60,258 nt of DNA, from positions 1 through 60,258 of the forward strand of contig JBCLBO010000012.1 in the NCBI GenBank assembly GCA_038916785.1, read 5' to 3'. The notes under the pieces were generated by a model. It was not told the origin of the DNA. It ran no database searches and was given only the letters and a program-made list of their open reading frames with translations. Source of the stretch: VFKU01 sp038916785. GTDB lineage: Bacteria; Hydrogenedentota; Hydrogenedentia; Hydrogenedentales; GCA-2746185. Below are positions 34,221 through 44,525 of this stretch, piece by piece. The translations under genes and the position numbers were made by a program. Every line of letters begins with the position of its first letter. Positions within the stretch are counted from its first letter, which is position 1.

Positions 34221-35231
34221 ATGGAAACGGGCGTGCTGACTGTCGTGCTTGTCGTCTTCCTCGTCCTGTTGGGCGTGGTCGTGTTTTTCGTCGGGATGAA
34301 TTTCCTCGGCGTGTGGGTTCAGGCGATGTCCGCCGGCGTCCACGTGAGCTTTATCCGCCTCGTGGCCATGCGCCTGCGCCGCGTCAGCGGACGTGTCATC
34401 GTCGAAAGCCGGATCACCGCCGTCAAAGCGGGACTCGAAATCAGTTACGACGACCTCGAAGCGCACTACCTCGCCGGCGGCAACGTCGTCAGTGTCGTGC
34501 GCGCGCTGATCGCCGCCTCGAAAGCCAACATCAACCTCTCCTTCAAGAAGGCCACCGCCATTGACCTTGCAGGACGCGACGTATTCGACGCCGTGCAAAC
34601 CTCCGTGAAGCCGAAAGTGATCGACTGCCCCGACCCAACGAAGGGGCCGAGCACCGTGGCCGCCGTGGCGATGGACGGCATCCAGATCAAAGTGAAGGCG
34701 CGCGTGACCGTGCGCACGAACCTCGATACGCTCATCGGCGGCGCGACGGAAGAAACCATCATCGCGCGCGTCGGCGAAGGTATCGTCACCACGATCGGCA
34801 GCGCGGCCTCGCACAAAAAAGTACTGGAGAGCCCCGATTTAATCTCCAAAGTCGTGCTCGCGCGCGGCCTCGACTCCGGCACCGCCTATGAAATCCTCTC
34901 CATCGACATCGCGGACGTGGACGTCGGCGACAACATCGGCGCACAGCTCCAGATGAAGCAGGCCGAGGCCGACAAGAACATTGCCCAGGCCCGCGCCGAG
35001 GAACGCCGCGCGATGGCCATGGCGCGCGAACAGGAAATGCGCGCGGCCGTGGTAGAAATGGAAGCGCGGCTGGTCGAGGCGGAGGCACTGGTGCCCAAGG
35101 CCATCGCCGAGGCCTTCCGCAGCGGCCACATCGGGGTCATGGACTACTACCGCATGAAAAACATCCTGGCCGACACCGGCATGCGCGAGTCGATCTCGAA
35201 GATGGAAGACGATCAGGGCAAGAAGCAGTAG
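34221..35231 (+). CDS. floA: Flotillin-like protein FloA
   Basis: 336 residues. N-terminal membrane segment (VLTVVLVVFLVLLGVVVFFVG), then the YqfA/FloA-specific region VQAMSAGVHVSFIRLVAMRL, the SPFH-like core (about 100-250) and a charged coiled coil (RAEERRAMAMAREQEMR). FloA organises membrane microdomains and scaffolds signalling and secretion proteins; NfeD partners are usual. A GGAG site lies eight bases before the ATG. It is followed after 15 bases by a Pro-rich membrane protein gene. Confidence 0.93.
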   Translation: METGVLTVVLVVFLVLLGVVVFFVGMNFLGVWVQAMSAGVHVSFIRLVAMRLRRVSGRVIVESRITAVKAGLEISYDDLEAHYLAGGNVVSVVRALIAASKANINLSFKKATAIDLAGRDVFDAVQTSVKPKVIDCPDPTKGPSTVAAVAMDGIQIKVKARVTVRTNLDTLIGGATEETIIARVGEGIVTTIGSAASHKKVLESPDLISKVVLARGLDSGTAYEILSIDIADVDVGDNIGAQLQMKQAEADKNIAQARAEERRAMAMAREQEMRAAVVEMEARLVEAEALVPKAIAEAFRSGHIGVMDYYRMKNILADTGMRESISKMEDDQGKKQ

Positions 35232-35246
35232 CGCCGGGACACGCAC

Positions 35247-36056
35247 ATGGGCATCGACGACGTTCTAGTGGCCCTCCTCCTTGTCGCGGCCTTCGCCGCA
35301 TCCGCGCTGCAAAAACTGGTCCAACGATCGAAGGCGAAGCGCCAGATGACGAACGAGGAACGCGTGGGCGAATCCCGGAGACTCGCCGAACAAAACCTGC
35401 GCACGGCGCAACGCCGCGGCGCCGCCCGGCACCCGGCGCCGGTGCCGGCGCAGCCGAAATCCGCGAAGATCGAAGATGTCATCCGGCGACTGATGGGTGA
35501 AGAGACCGGGAGCCCGCTCGAAGGGCCCTCCGCCGGAAGTGACGAGACGGACGAAGAAGACTGGCGGCCCCTGGCCCCGCCGCCCATTCGCCGCGCGCCG
35601 CCCACGCCGCCCACGCCGCAGCGCCAACCTGTGCAGCGCGTGCCGGCCACGCCTCCGCGCCAGCTCCACCAGCAACCGCCGCGCCGCCAGGCACAAATGC
35701 CGCAGCGCCCGGCCCCGCCACCGCCGAGCGCCCGGCCCGAACGCCAGCGCCCCGCGCGCACTCCCGCCGAGATGATCGCCCAGCCGCACCGCCGGGAGGC
35801 CGAAGAACTCACGCACGAGGAAATCGAGCAGCGGGAGAACGAACGCCGCTGGCACGAAGAAATGGAGCAGCGCAAGAAACAGCAGGCCGCGCAACAGGCA
35901 AAACAGCGCTCACCGGAAGTCCTGCATTCGCGTACGCGCCTCCAATCCGCGCGGCGCCGATTGTTCCACAGCACCAGCGAAGTGCGCCGGGCGTTCATTC
36001 TCTCCGAGGTGCTCGGCCCGCCGCGTGCGATGCGCGACCTCGAAGAGCGCACATAG
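35247..36056 (+). CDS. Single-span Pro/Arg-rich protein downstream of floA
   Basis: 269 residues. One N-terminal helix (VLVALLLVAAFAASALQKLV) is followed by a long disordered region rich in Pro, Arg and Gln (about 60-180), a charged coiled coil (EEIEQRENERRWHEEMEQR) and a short C-terminal motif RRAFILSEVLGPPRAMRD. That motif I associate with hypothetical proteins next to floA in related bacteria. It may be an accessory microdomain protein. It follows floA by 15 bases, most likely in the same transcript. Confidence 0.7.
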   Translation: MGIDDVLVALLLVAAFAASALQKLVQRSKAKRQMTNEERVGESRRLAEQNLRTAQRRGAARHPAPVPAQPKSAKIEDVIRRLMGEETGSPLEGPSAGSDETDEEDWRPLAPPPIRRAPPTPPTPQRQPVQRVPATPPRQLHQQPPRRQAQMPQRPAPPPPSARPERQRPARTPAEMIAQPHRREAEELTHEEIEQRENERRWHEEMEQRKKQQAAQQAKQRSPEVLHSRTRLQSARRRLFHSTSEVRRAFILSEVLGPPRAMRDLEERT

Positions 36057-36209
36057 CGCGCGCCCAAGCGGAGCGTAACCGTCGCACCCACATCGGGCGA
36101 ATCCCGGCCCCCGATCTGAATTCAATTTGTGTAAAGAGTGAACCGGCTCCGGCGCACGCCGCGTCCGGCGGGCGACCCTCCGGACTTTTTTGTGTTAGAC
36201 TCCGCGACT

Positions 36210-37889
36210 ATGGGGGCGACGAATTCCAATCCGGTCATCGTGCAGTCGGACCGTTCCATTTTGCTGGAAACCGACGGACCGCTCTTTGACGACGCGCGCG
36301 ACGCGATCGCCTCCTTCGCCGAACTCGTCAAGTCCCCCGAACACATCCACACCTACCGCATCTCTCCCCTCTCGCTGTGGAACGCCGCCGCCGCGGGGAT
36401 GGACGCCGACCTGATCATCGCCAACCTCGCGAAATTCAGCAGATACGACCTCCCGGAAAACATCGTCTCCGAGATCCGCGAATACGTCTCGCGTTATGGC
36501 CGCCTCAAACTCTACAAACTCGAGGACGGCCAGCTCGTCATCGAGTCGTCCGACAGCATGCTCATCACCGAATTGCTAAACAACAACCAGGTAAAGCCCT
36601 ACGTCACCGGGCAGCTCGGCCCGAACAAAATGGTCGTCGCCCCGGGCGATCGCGGCAACATCAAGTGCGTGCTCATCAAGATCGGCTTCCCGGTCGAAGA
36701 CCTCGCTGGCTACGTCTCCGGCGCCCCGCTCGCGTTTGACCTGCGCGAAACCGCGCTCACGGGCCGGCCCTTCGGCCTGCGCAAATATCAGCGCGAGGCG
36801 GTCGCCGCTTTCTGGGCCGGCGGCGCGAACCACGGCGGCAGCGGCGCCATCGTGCTCCCCTGCGGCGCGGGCAAGACCTGCGTCGGCATCGGCGCCATCC
36901 ACGCCATGCAAACGCAAACGCTCGTGCTCACCACCAACACCATCGCGCTGCGCCAATGGAAAAGCGAGCTGCTCGACAAAACGACGCTGACCCCCGAACA
37001 AATCGGCGAATACAGCGGCAACTCCAAGGAAATCCGCCCGATCACGCTCGCCACCTACCAGGTGCTCACCTATCGCAAAGCCAAAGACAGCCCCTTCATC
37101 CATTTCGACCTCTTCGACAAAGGCAACTGGGGCCTCATCGTCTACGATGAAGTCCACCTGCTGCCCGCGCCGGTCTTCCGCGCGACCGCGAGCCTGCAAG
37201 CGCGCCGCCGCATCGGCCTGACCGCGACGCTCGTGCGCGAGGACGCCCGCGAAGACGACGTCTTCTCCCTGATCGGCCCGAAGAAATACGACGTGCCGTG
37301 GAAGGTGCTCGAGAAGCAAGGCTGGATCGCGCAGGCGGAATGTCACGAGATTCGCGTGCCTCTTCCGCCGGAAGAACGATACCGCTACGCGATCTCCGAC
37401 AAACGCATGAAATTCCGCATCGCCTCCACCAATCCCCGAAAACAAGACGTGTGCGCGCAACTCATCGAAAAACACCGCGAGGACAACATCCTCATCATCG
37501 GCCAATATCTCGACCAGCTCGAAGAAATCGCCGAACGCTTCAAGGCGCCCATTATCACCGGACGCACCGGCCTACGGGAGCGTGAAAGGCTCTACCAGGC
37601 CTTCCGCGATGGCCATGAAAAGCTGCTCGTCGTCTCGAAGGTCGCCAATTTCGCCGTCGATCTGCCCGACGCCAACATCGCGATCCAGGTCTCCGGCACC
37701 TTCGGCTCGCGGCAGGAAGAGGCCCAGCGTCTGGGCCGCATCCTCCGGCCGAAGAGCGACCAGTCCATCGCGCATTTCTACTCCATGGTCTCGCGCGACA
37801 CCTGCGACCAGGATTACGGCGTCAAGCGCCAGCTCTTCCTCACCGAGCAGGGCTACCGCTACACCATCCTCTCCTCGGACCAGATCTAG
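36210..37889 (+). CDS. Bacterial XPB/Rad25-type helicase
   Basis: 559 residues. The N-terminal ~190 resemble the damage-recognition-like region of XPB. Superfamily 2 motifs follow: CGAGKT (K222), DEVH at 313-316, GLTATLVRED and QRLGRILRPK. The DEVH box, the RED motif and the order match archaeal and bacterial XPB, an ATP-driven DNA translocase used in repair. The frame is open 24 codons further upstream; ATG at 36210 is preferred because the upstream part is Pro/Arg-rich. Archaeal XPB is paired with the nuclease Bax1; here it precedes an AddAB-type nuclease by 15 bases. Confidence 0.9.
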   Translation: MGATNSNPVIVQSDRSILLETDGPLFDDARDAIASFAELVKSPEHIHTYRISPLSLWNAAAAGMDADLIIANLAKFSRYDLPENIVSEIREYVSRYGRLKLYKLEDGQLVIESSDSMLITELLNNNQVKPYVTGQLGPNKMVVAPGDRGNIKCVLIKIGFPVEDLAGYVSGAPLAFDLRETALTGRPFGLRKYQREAVAAFWAGGANHGGSGAIVLPCGAGKTCVGIGAIHAMQTQTLVLTTNTIALRQWKSELLDKTTLTPEQIGEYSGNSKEIRPITLATYQVLTYRKAKDSPFIHFDLFDKGNWGLIVYDEVHLLPAPVFRATASLQARRRIGLTATLVREDAREDDVFSLIGPKKYDVPWKVLEKQGWIAQAECHEIRVPLPPEERYRYAISDKRMKFRIASTNPRKQDVCAQLIEKHREDNILIIGQYLDQLEEIAERFKAPIITGRTGLRERERLYQAFRDGHEKLLVVSKVANFAVDLPDANIAIQVSGTFGSRQEEAQRLGRILRPKSDQSIAHFYSMVSRDTCDQDYGVKRQLFLTEQGYRYTILSSDQI

Positions 37890-37904
37890 GCGGGCGCGCG
37901 AACG

Positions 37905-40900
37905 ATGGCCCGCGTGCGCCTGATCAGCGGCGGCCCCCGGTCGGATCGCGCCGCGCAAATTGACGCGCTCGTCCTCGATCGCCTCGAGGAATCGCTGCTC
38001 ATCGTGCCCACCGGCGCCTACGCCCGGCGCCGCGTGGCCGCACTGTTAACGCAGAGCGGACGCGCCGCGCTCCTCGACCCGCCGGTCATCACCTTCGGCG
38101 AACTGGTGGACCGCATCTTGCGCGGCTCGCAGGCCCGCGCGCGGCGCATCGATCCCCTGGAACAGCGCATTCTCCTCGCCCGCGCCGCGGAACTGGCGAG
38201 AGAGAAGGGCGCGCTGGACGCGCTCGGAGACGCCGCGGAGTCGGAGGGATTTCTCGACCAGTTGCACAGCGTCATTCTCCAGCTCAAGCAGGCGGCGATC
38301 GAACCCAAGCAATTTCGCCAGCGCGTACGCGGCCGCCGGAACGCCATGGACGCGATCGTCGCCGAGGTCTACGCCGCCTACCAGGACGAATTGCAGCGCG
38401 CCGGCGCCGTCGACCTCCCGGGCATGTACTGGCTCGCGCGGATCGAGTGCGAACCGGCGGCGCGGCCCCAGGGCCTCGGCCGCGTTCGCCACATCGCGCT
38501 CGAGGACTTCGACGACTTCACGCCGTCGGAGTTCGGTGTCATCAAGGCGCTCGCGCAACACCTCGACGATCTCGTCTTCGGCATAAACCTCAGCGCCGAC
38601 CCGGAGCAACAGAGTCTGTACGCCGCGCCGCTCCAGACGATCGCGAAACTCCGCGCCGAGTTCGAGTCCGCCACCTTCGACGACCCGCGCGCCGAGCCTG
38701 CCCCGCGCCGCCAATCGGAGTTTATCGGCGCGTCGCTGCTGCTGCGCAAATCCCTCCCCGCGCCCGCAGGGCTCGATCGCAACGTCGAATTCGTCGAATG
38801 CCACACGCTCGAACATGAAATCGAGACGATCGCGCGGCGCATCAAACACATGGTGCGCCACGACGATACCGCCCTGCCGCGCATCGCGGTCGTCTGGCGG
38901 AATACCGCGGCCGTCGCCGCGCCGATGCGCGAGATTTTTAGCGAGTTCGGCATCCCCGTGAGCGGCTTGGAATCCCGCCCGCTCACCGAGAGCGCGGCAG
39001 CAGGCTTCATTCTGCGCTTCCTCGAGGCCGCGCAGACCTGGTCACCCGAGAGCGTCCTCGATGTGCTCACCGCGCCCTGGTTCGGCGGGGCCACGCCGAC
39101 CCACGCGGACGCCTTCCCGATTCTCGTGCGCGCCGCGCGCGTGCGGCCGGCGGAGCGAGGATGGCGGGACAGCGTGGACCGCCTCGCGCGCTACCTCGCC
39201 GGCCCGAAACACAGCGATTTGAACCGTCTCCTCGATCACGTCCCGCACGCGCTGGACGCCTGCGCGGCCCTGCGCACGGCCATCGATCGCTTCGGCAAGG
39301 AGGCCAGGGCGATGTCGCGCCCGATGCCACTGTCCAAAAAAATCGAACTGCTCCAGCAACACATCGAACAGTGGCGCCTCGCGGACACCGTGGCGGCCAT
39401 GCCCAGCGGCACTCAGCGCGACTTCGAGGAAGCGGCGCTGACGAGCCTCACCAATACGCTGGGCGTGCTGCGCGCGGGCCACGACGCCGACACGCAACCG
39501 GCGACTCTTGAGTCGTTCACAAAGACGCTCCGCCGCGCCTTCGCAGAGTCCACGGCCAGCGTACAACGCGACGCCGGCGGAGTCGCGTGCCTGGGGATGG
39601 AGCCGGCGCGCTACTTGAGTTTCGACGTAGTATTCCTCGCCGGCCTCACCGACGGACACGTCCCCGCGCGCCGTACGCTCAGCGCTATCTATTCGGATGA
39701 CGACCGCCACGATCTCGGCGCGGCGGGCATCGCGCTCGATCGCACCGAGGCGCACAGCCAGCACGAAATTTTGTTGTTTCAGCGCATGTTCGCGATCGCC
39801 CGCCGCCGCCTCATCGCCAGTTGGCACCGGCTCTCTCCCGGCGGCCAGGAAGTCCAGCGCAGCCTGTACTTGAACGAGGTCGCCGATCGCCTCGGCGGCT
39901 TGAACGAACTCAAGGCCGAGGCGCCCGCCCACGCTCTCGTCCCCGAGCCAGGCTTCGCGGCATGCACGCGCGACGTGCAAAACATCGCCGTCCCTGCCGG
40001 CGACTCCACTCTTTTCCCTGAAATCGCCGCTGCTGCACAGATAGAAAAACGCCGGTACAGCGGCGAAAAATTCGATGCCCACGACGGCGCGCTCGCCAGC
40101 CCGGACGCACTCTCGCGGCTCGCCGAGACCTACGGTCCCGAGCACCAGTTCAGCGCGTCGCAATTGGAAACCTACGCCGAGTGCCCCTTCCGTTTCTTCC
40201 AGGAACGCGTCCTCGAAATCTTCGCAATCGACCCGCCCCAGCAAGCCTTCGATACACTCGCGCGCGGCTCGGTGCTGCACGGCGCGCTCGAACGCTTCCA
40301 TCGCGCGTACCTTGGAAAACTTCTCGCGGAAATCCCGCCTGACGAAGCGGCCGCCGCGATGGAACGCTGCGCAGGCGAGGCCTTCGACCAAGCCGCCGCG
40401 CGCCTGCGCGGTCTCGCGCCGGGCGTGCTCGCGGCCGAGCGCACCCGGACGCTGTCCACCTTGCAACGGCACCTGAGGCTCGCGCGGGAAGCGGAGAGCG
40501 AGAGCGCTGAATCGTGGCGGCCTGCGCGCCTCGAAGAGGCCTTCGGCGGCGATTCGCCTCTTCCGCCGTATGCGCTCGAATTCGACGGACAATCCATCTC
40601 GCTGCGCGGCAAGATCGATCGCATCGACGAAGGGGCCGGTGCGGTCCGCCTGATCGACTACAAGAGTTCCGCGGTCGAACCGGCATCCATCAAGAAGGGA
40701 AAGATTTTTCAGTTGGCGCTCTACGCGCTGGCCTGCGAAGCCACGATTCTCCCCGGTACCCCCTGCGCCGAGGCCTGGTATGTCGGCATCGGAAATGACA
40801 ATGCGGCGACCGCCGCGCTCAGCCGGACGAAGAAAAACGCCGCATGGGACGAACGCATCGCGCTCGCGCGCGCCGCGGTCGCCGCCGCGGTCTCCGGCAT

Positions 40901-41012
40901 CCGCGCCGGCCGGTTCCATCCGGCCCGTGAGAGCACTCCCTGCCGCGGTTGCCCGGATCAAAAGGTCTGCCGATTCGAGCGCGCCCGCATCCACCGGAAA
41001 CCCGCCCCATGA
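37905..41012 (+). CDS. addB: AddB-like helicase-nuclease subunit
   Basis: 1035 residues. The N-terminal half is a UvrD-like fold without a visible Walker A (LISGGPRSDRAAQ replaces it), so it is probably not an active ATPase. The C-terminal half carries a RecB-type PD-(D/E)xK nuclease (SLRGKIDRIDEG and VRLIDYKSS). The Fe-S cysteines are C760 (YAECPFRFF) and C1013, C1016, C1022 (CRGCPDQKVC), as in AddB. With AddA it should resect double-strand breaks at Chi-like sites. The stop overlaps addA (ATGA), and XPB is 15 bases upstream. Confidence 0.88.
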   Translation: MARVRLISGGPRSDRAAQIDALVLDRLEESLLIVPTGAYARRRVAALLTQSGRAALLDPPVITFGELVDRILRGSQARARRIDPLEQRILLARAAELAREKGALDALGDAAESEGFLDQLHSVILQLKQAAIEPKQFRQRVRGRRNAMDAIVAEVYAAYQDELQRAGAVDLPGMYWLARIECEPAARPQGLGRVRHIALEDFDDFTPSEFGVIKALAQHLDDLVFGINLSADPEQQSLYAAPLQTIAKLRAEFESATFDDPRAEPAPRRQSEFIGASLLLRKSLPAPAGLDRNVEFVECHTLEHEIETIARRIKHMVRHDDTALPRIAVVWRNTAAVAAPMREIFSEFGIPVSGLESRPLTESAAAGFILRFLEAAQTWSPESVLDVLTAPWFGGATPTHADAFPILVRAARVRPAERGWRDSVDRLARYLAGPKHSDLNRLLDHVPHALDACAALRTAIDRFGKEARAMSRPMPLSKKIELLQQHIEQWRLADTVAAMPSGTQRDFEEAALTSLTNTLGVLRAGHDADTQPATLESFTKTLRRAFAESTASVQRDAGGVACLGMEPARYLSFDVVFLAGLTDGHVPARRTLSAIYSDDDRHDLGAAGIALDRTEAHSQHEILLFQRMFAIARRRLIASWHRLSPGGQEVQRSLYLNEVADRLGGLNELKAEAPAHALVPEPGFAACTRDVQNIAVPAGDSTLFPEIAAAAQIEKRRYSGEKFDAHDGALASPDALSRLAETYGPEHQFSASQLETYAECPFRFFQERVLEIFAIDPPQQAFDTLARGSVLHGALERFHRAYLGKLLAEIPPDEAAAAMERCAGEAFDQAAARLRGLAPGVLAAERTRTLSTLQRHLRLAREAESESAESWRPARLEEAFGGDSPLPPYALEFDGQSISLRGKIDRIDEGAGAVRLIDYKSSAVEPASIKKGKIFQLALYALACEATILPGTPCAEAWYVGIGNDNAATAALSRTKKNAAWDERIALARAAVAAAVSGIRAGRFHPARESTPCRGCPDQKVCRFERARIHRKPAP

Positions 41013-44000
41013 CCACCGAATTGACGCCGCAACAACAGGCAGCGGCCTATACGACTGGCGCGCACCTCTGCGTGGACGCCGGCGCGGGCTCGGGCAAGAC
41101 GACCGTGCTCGTCGAGCGCGTCATGAACCTGCTCGATCGCGGCGTCGCGTTGCGCCGCATCGTAGCGATCACCTTCACGCGGAAGGCCGCCGGGGAAATG
41201 AAGGAGCGCCTGCGCGGCGCAATCCACCGCCGCCCGCAGGACGACCCGCGCAGCATGGACAAGTGGCGCGCGATCGAACTCGAAGTCGAGACGGCGCGAA
41301 TCACGACCATCGACGGTTTCTGCGCCTCGCTGCTACACGAAAACGCCCTTCGCATCGGCCTCGATCCGGACTTCACGACGCTGGGCGAGGAAGAAGCACC
41401 GCTCCTGCGAAGCGAAGTCGCCGAGACAACCCTGATCTCCCTCCTCGATCGGGAAGACGCGGGCGCGCACCGGCTCGTCGTGGAGCATGGTCTCGAGAGC
41501 GTAACGTCCTTCCTCTCCGCCACGCTCGACCAATCCCTGCGCTTCGACGAAGCGGCCCGGCCCTACGCAGGACTCGACGCCGCGGGCCTCGCTCAATTGT
41601 GGAAAACCCAGGCGGACGAAATGCAGCGGGCCCGATTCGAAGCGCTAGCGGTATCGCCGGAGTTGCACCGCATCGCCGCCACGCTAGCGGGCCTTGCGGG
41701 CGAATGCCGCGACACAGGCGACAAAATCGAGGTCGTCCGGCGCGATGCGCACCGTTATCTTTCAATGCTCCGCGAATCCGGAAACCTCGATCGCATCAGA
41801 GAAGGGATCGCCGGTCTCTGCGCGCTCGGACTCCAAGGAGGCAGCGCAAAGGCCTGGTCGAGCAAGGAAGCTATGCAGGCGGTGAAGGGCGCTGCGGACG
41901 AAGCGAGAGACCTCGCCAAAGATCTCGAAGAACCTGCCTATTCGCCGAAACTCGAAGTCGCCGCGGCGCAGTTAACGCTCGATGCAATCGCCGTATTCTC
42001 CGAAGTCGCCCGGCACTATCGAGAGGCAAAGCAGGCGCGGGCGGCGCTCGATTTCGGAGACCTGCTCACCTTAACCCTCCAGATGCTCCGCGATCAACCC
42101 GGCCTTCGCGCGCGAATCGCCGGCGGCATTAGCCACCTGCTGATCGACGAATTCCAAGACACGAACCACGCCCAGCTCGCGCTCGCCGAACTCCTCGCGG
42201 CCGGCGGCGGCGCCGAACTCTTCGTCGTCGGCGACGCCAAACAATCCGTGTACCGCTTCCGCGGCGCCGAAGTCGAGGTCTTCGCGCAGGTGAAGCAGTG
42301 GACCCGCCAAACGCTGCGGCTGGATGAGAACTTCCGCTCGGTAGCGCCGCTGATCGCGTTCATCAATGATTTCTTCCGCGAGGGCCGCCTTCTCGCGCGC
42401 GTGGAGCCGGACTTCCAGGGTCTCACCGCCGCGCGCGAGGCCCTCGCCGCGCCCTGCATCGAATTCCTCGTGCCCGAGGACCGCGACCCGGCCGCGAGCG
42501 ATCCCGAGGAAGGCGCCGAATCCGACAGCGATCGATCCCGCGAAGCCGCCTTGCTCGCGGGTCGCATCGCGGAGCTCTGCGGGCCCGGCGGCGCCGAGGT
42601 CTACGACAAGCCGCTCAAGGCCTGGCGCCCCGCGCGCTTCGGAGACGTCGCCATTCTTTATCGCGCGGGCTCGCACGCCAACGTCTATGAAGAGGCGCTA
42701 CGCCGCAAGGGGATCCCCGCAAACGTGATCGCCGGTTCGGGGTTCTACGCGCGGCAAGAAATTCTCGATCTACACAACCTACTCACCGTCGCGCTCGACC
42801 CCTGGAACGAACCGGCGCTGGCGGCTTTCCTGCGAAGCCCGCTCGCAGGCGTGACGGATGACACCCTGATGCGGCTCACGCACAATGCCAAGCTGGCAGC
42901 GGCATTTTCGAGCGGCGGCCGGACCGGCGACACTGCCGAGGACGCCATTCTCGATCGGGCGCGCAGGCTCATGGAGTTCGTCCGGCAGCGGCGCGAGTGG
43001 CCCGTCGCCGCGCTCCTGCGCGAGATACTGGCCGAGTCCGGATTCGAGGCAGTCCTGCTCTCGCAGTACCACGGCGTCCAAAAGGCCGGCAACGTGCACA
43101 AGCTCATCGACCTCGCGCGAAGTTTTGGCGGCGCCGGCCGGCTCGGACTGCACGCGTTCACGCAATACCTCTCCTCGCTCGCGCGAAACGGGCTGCGCGC
43201 GGGCGACGCCGAGCTGCTCGCGGCCGCCGGCGGCGCGGTGACCCTGATGACGGTGCACAAGGCGAAAGGGCTCGAGTTCCCGATCGTCGCGATCGTGGAA
43301 ATGGGACGCGCGGAAGGCGCCGGCGGGCGGACGCCGATCGGTCTAGTCGATCCGCGCCACGGAATGACCATGCTCACGCACGACGATCGCGGCGCAACCG
43401 CATGGCCCGCGCTGGGCGAGCATCTGCGGCGTCACGACAAGGAAAACGACCGCGCCGAAGAGGCGCGCGTCCTCTACGTGGCCATGACGCGTGCGCGCGA
43501 CCGGCTCTTGCTCTGCGGTCCGGCAAAACCCAAGAAAAATTCCTGGATGGCCGCGATGAACTCCGTGTTCGCGCCCGCCGGGCGCAAACACGGCGCGCCC
43601 CTTAGCGGGGCGGCGTGGGAAGCGCGCATCGTCCGGCACGCCGCAAGCGCGGGCGCGGGTAAACCGCGCACGAACCCTCCCTCCCCCGCGATTGGGCCAT
43701 TACTGCTACAGGCCGCCGCGCTCCCGCGGCGCATCGCTCCAGGGCAGATCATTCCCGTGCACACGCTGCTCGACCGGATGCACCCCAGCGCGCCGGCGGG
43801 TCCCATCGCACGGGATCGCGGCGACGCCGCACTGGACCGGCGCCTCCTGGGCACGGCCGCGCACGCCATGCTGGAACGCTGGAATTTTTCCGGGGATCCC
43901 CCCATAGCCGAGGTGGCCCGCGAATTCTTCCCAACCTCAATCCAAACTGCGCAGTGTATGCGCGAACTCGATACGATCGCCGCGCGTCTCCAGCGTTCCA

Positions 44001-44329
44001 ACCTCTGGCGCACGCTCACGGGAGCATCGAGCCTCAGGAAAGAATTGCCCTTTCTGCTCGAGGTCGGCGGAGTATTTCTGAACGGCATCATCGATCTCCT
44101 ATTGGATGGCGAGACTCTCATCGACTACAAACTGGGCTCACCGGAAAACGAACGCTCGAATCGCCACAGGACCCAGCTCAGAGTCTACGCCGCGGCGATC
44201 CGCGCCGCCGTAGGCCGCGCGCCGAAAAAAGCGACCCTGTATTACTTGGAGTCCGGAGACCACATCGACGTCGACGTTCGGCCTGCAATCCTCGATGAAA
44301 CACTCGAGCGTGCACGCGCCGCGTTGTAG
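41009..44329 (+). CDS. addA: AddA-like UvrD/REP helicase-nuclease
   Basis: 1106 residues. Superfamily 1 motifs: DAGAGSGKTTVLVERV (K30), LLIDEFQDTNHAQ, VGDAKQSVYRFRGAE, LDENFRS, VTLMTVHKAKGLEFP and LYVAMTRARDRL. A RecB-family nuclease lies at the C-terminus (GIIDLLLDGETLIDYKLG). It is the motor of the AddAB break-processing complex. ATG 41009 overlaps the addB stop; the longer frame upstream lies inside addB. Confidence 0.93.
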   Translation: MTTELTPQQQAAAYTTGAHLCVDAGAGSGKTTVLVERVMNLLDRGVALRRIVAITFTRKAAGEMKERLRGAIHRRPQDDPRSMDKWRAIELEVETARITTIDGFCASLLHENALRIGLDPDFTTLGEEEAPLLRSEVAETTLISLLDREDAGAHRLVVEHGLESVTSFLSATLDQSLRFDEAARPYAGLDAAGLAQLWKTQADEMQRARFEALAVSPELHRIAATLAGLAGECRDTGDKIEVVRRDAHRYLSMLRESGNLDRIREGIAGLCALGLQGGSAKAWSSKEAMQAVKGAADEARDLAKDLEEPAYSPKLEVAAAQLTLDAIAVFSEVARHYREAKQARAALDFGDLLTLTLQMLRDQPGLRARIAGGISHLLIDEFQDTNHAQLALAELLAAGGGAELFVVGDAKQSVYRFRGAEVEVFAQVKQWTRQTLRLDENFRSVAPLIAFINDFFREGRLLARVEPDFQGLTAAREALAAPCIEFLVPEDRDPAASDPEEGAESDSDRSREAALLAGRIAELCGPGGAEVYDKPLKAWRPARFGDVAILYRAGSHANVYEEALRRKGIPANVIAGSGFYARQEILDLHNLLTVALDPWNEPALAAFLRSPLAGVTDDTLMRLTHNAKLAAAFSSGGRTGDTAEDAILDRARRLMEFVRQRREWPVAALLREILAESGFEAVLLSQYHGVQKAGNVHKLIDLARSFGGAGRLGLHAFTQYLSSLARNGLRAGDAELLAAAGGAVTLMTVHKAKGLEFPIVAIVEMGRAEGAGGRTPIGLVDPRHGMTMLTHDDRGATAWPALGEHLRRHDKENDRAEEARVLYVAMTRARDRLLLCGPAKPKKNSWMAAMNSVFAPAGRKHGAPLSGAAWEARIVRHAASAGAGKPRTNPPSPAIGPLLLQAAALPRRIAPGQIIPVHTLLDRMHPSAPAGPIARDRGDAALDRRLLGTAAHAMLERWNFSGDPPIAEVAREFFPTSIQTAQCMRELDTIAARLQRSNLWRTLTGASSLRKELPFLLEVGGVFLNGIIDLLLDGETLIDYKLGSPENERSNRHRTQLRVYAAAIRAAVGRAPKKATLYYLESGDHIDVDVRPAILDETLERARAAL

Positions 44330-44373
44330 GCGCTTTTGGTCCAGGCGCCGGGCGCCTTCGCGGCCCGCCGCGG

Positions 44374-44402
44374 TTGAACCCATTTTCGCCCTTTGCTATA
44401 GT
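44374..44402 (+). promoter_or_regulatory. Promoter for ndk
   Basis: TTGAAC (44374-44379) and TATAGT (44397-44402) are 17 bases apart with an extended -10 TGC. It lies about 124 bases before the ndk start, in the gap after addA. Confidence 0.7.
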
Positions 44403-44525
44403 CCGGCCCGTTTGGGCGCGATCTCCGGCTTGCGGCACATCTGGATCGCCGCCCATTCTCGCAGCGGCGGAATGCCTATCTCCTCCGCCCTACTGGAAAC
44501 GAATAGCGCGGCCGAGGAGTGAGCA

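Noticed and set aside
39042..40994. Minus-strand frame of 650 codons opposite addB
   Set aside because: Antisense shadow of addB; no recognisable motif, while addB has its nuclease and Fe-S motifs.
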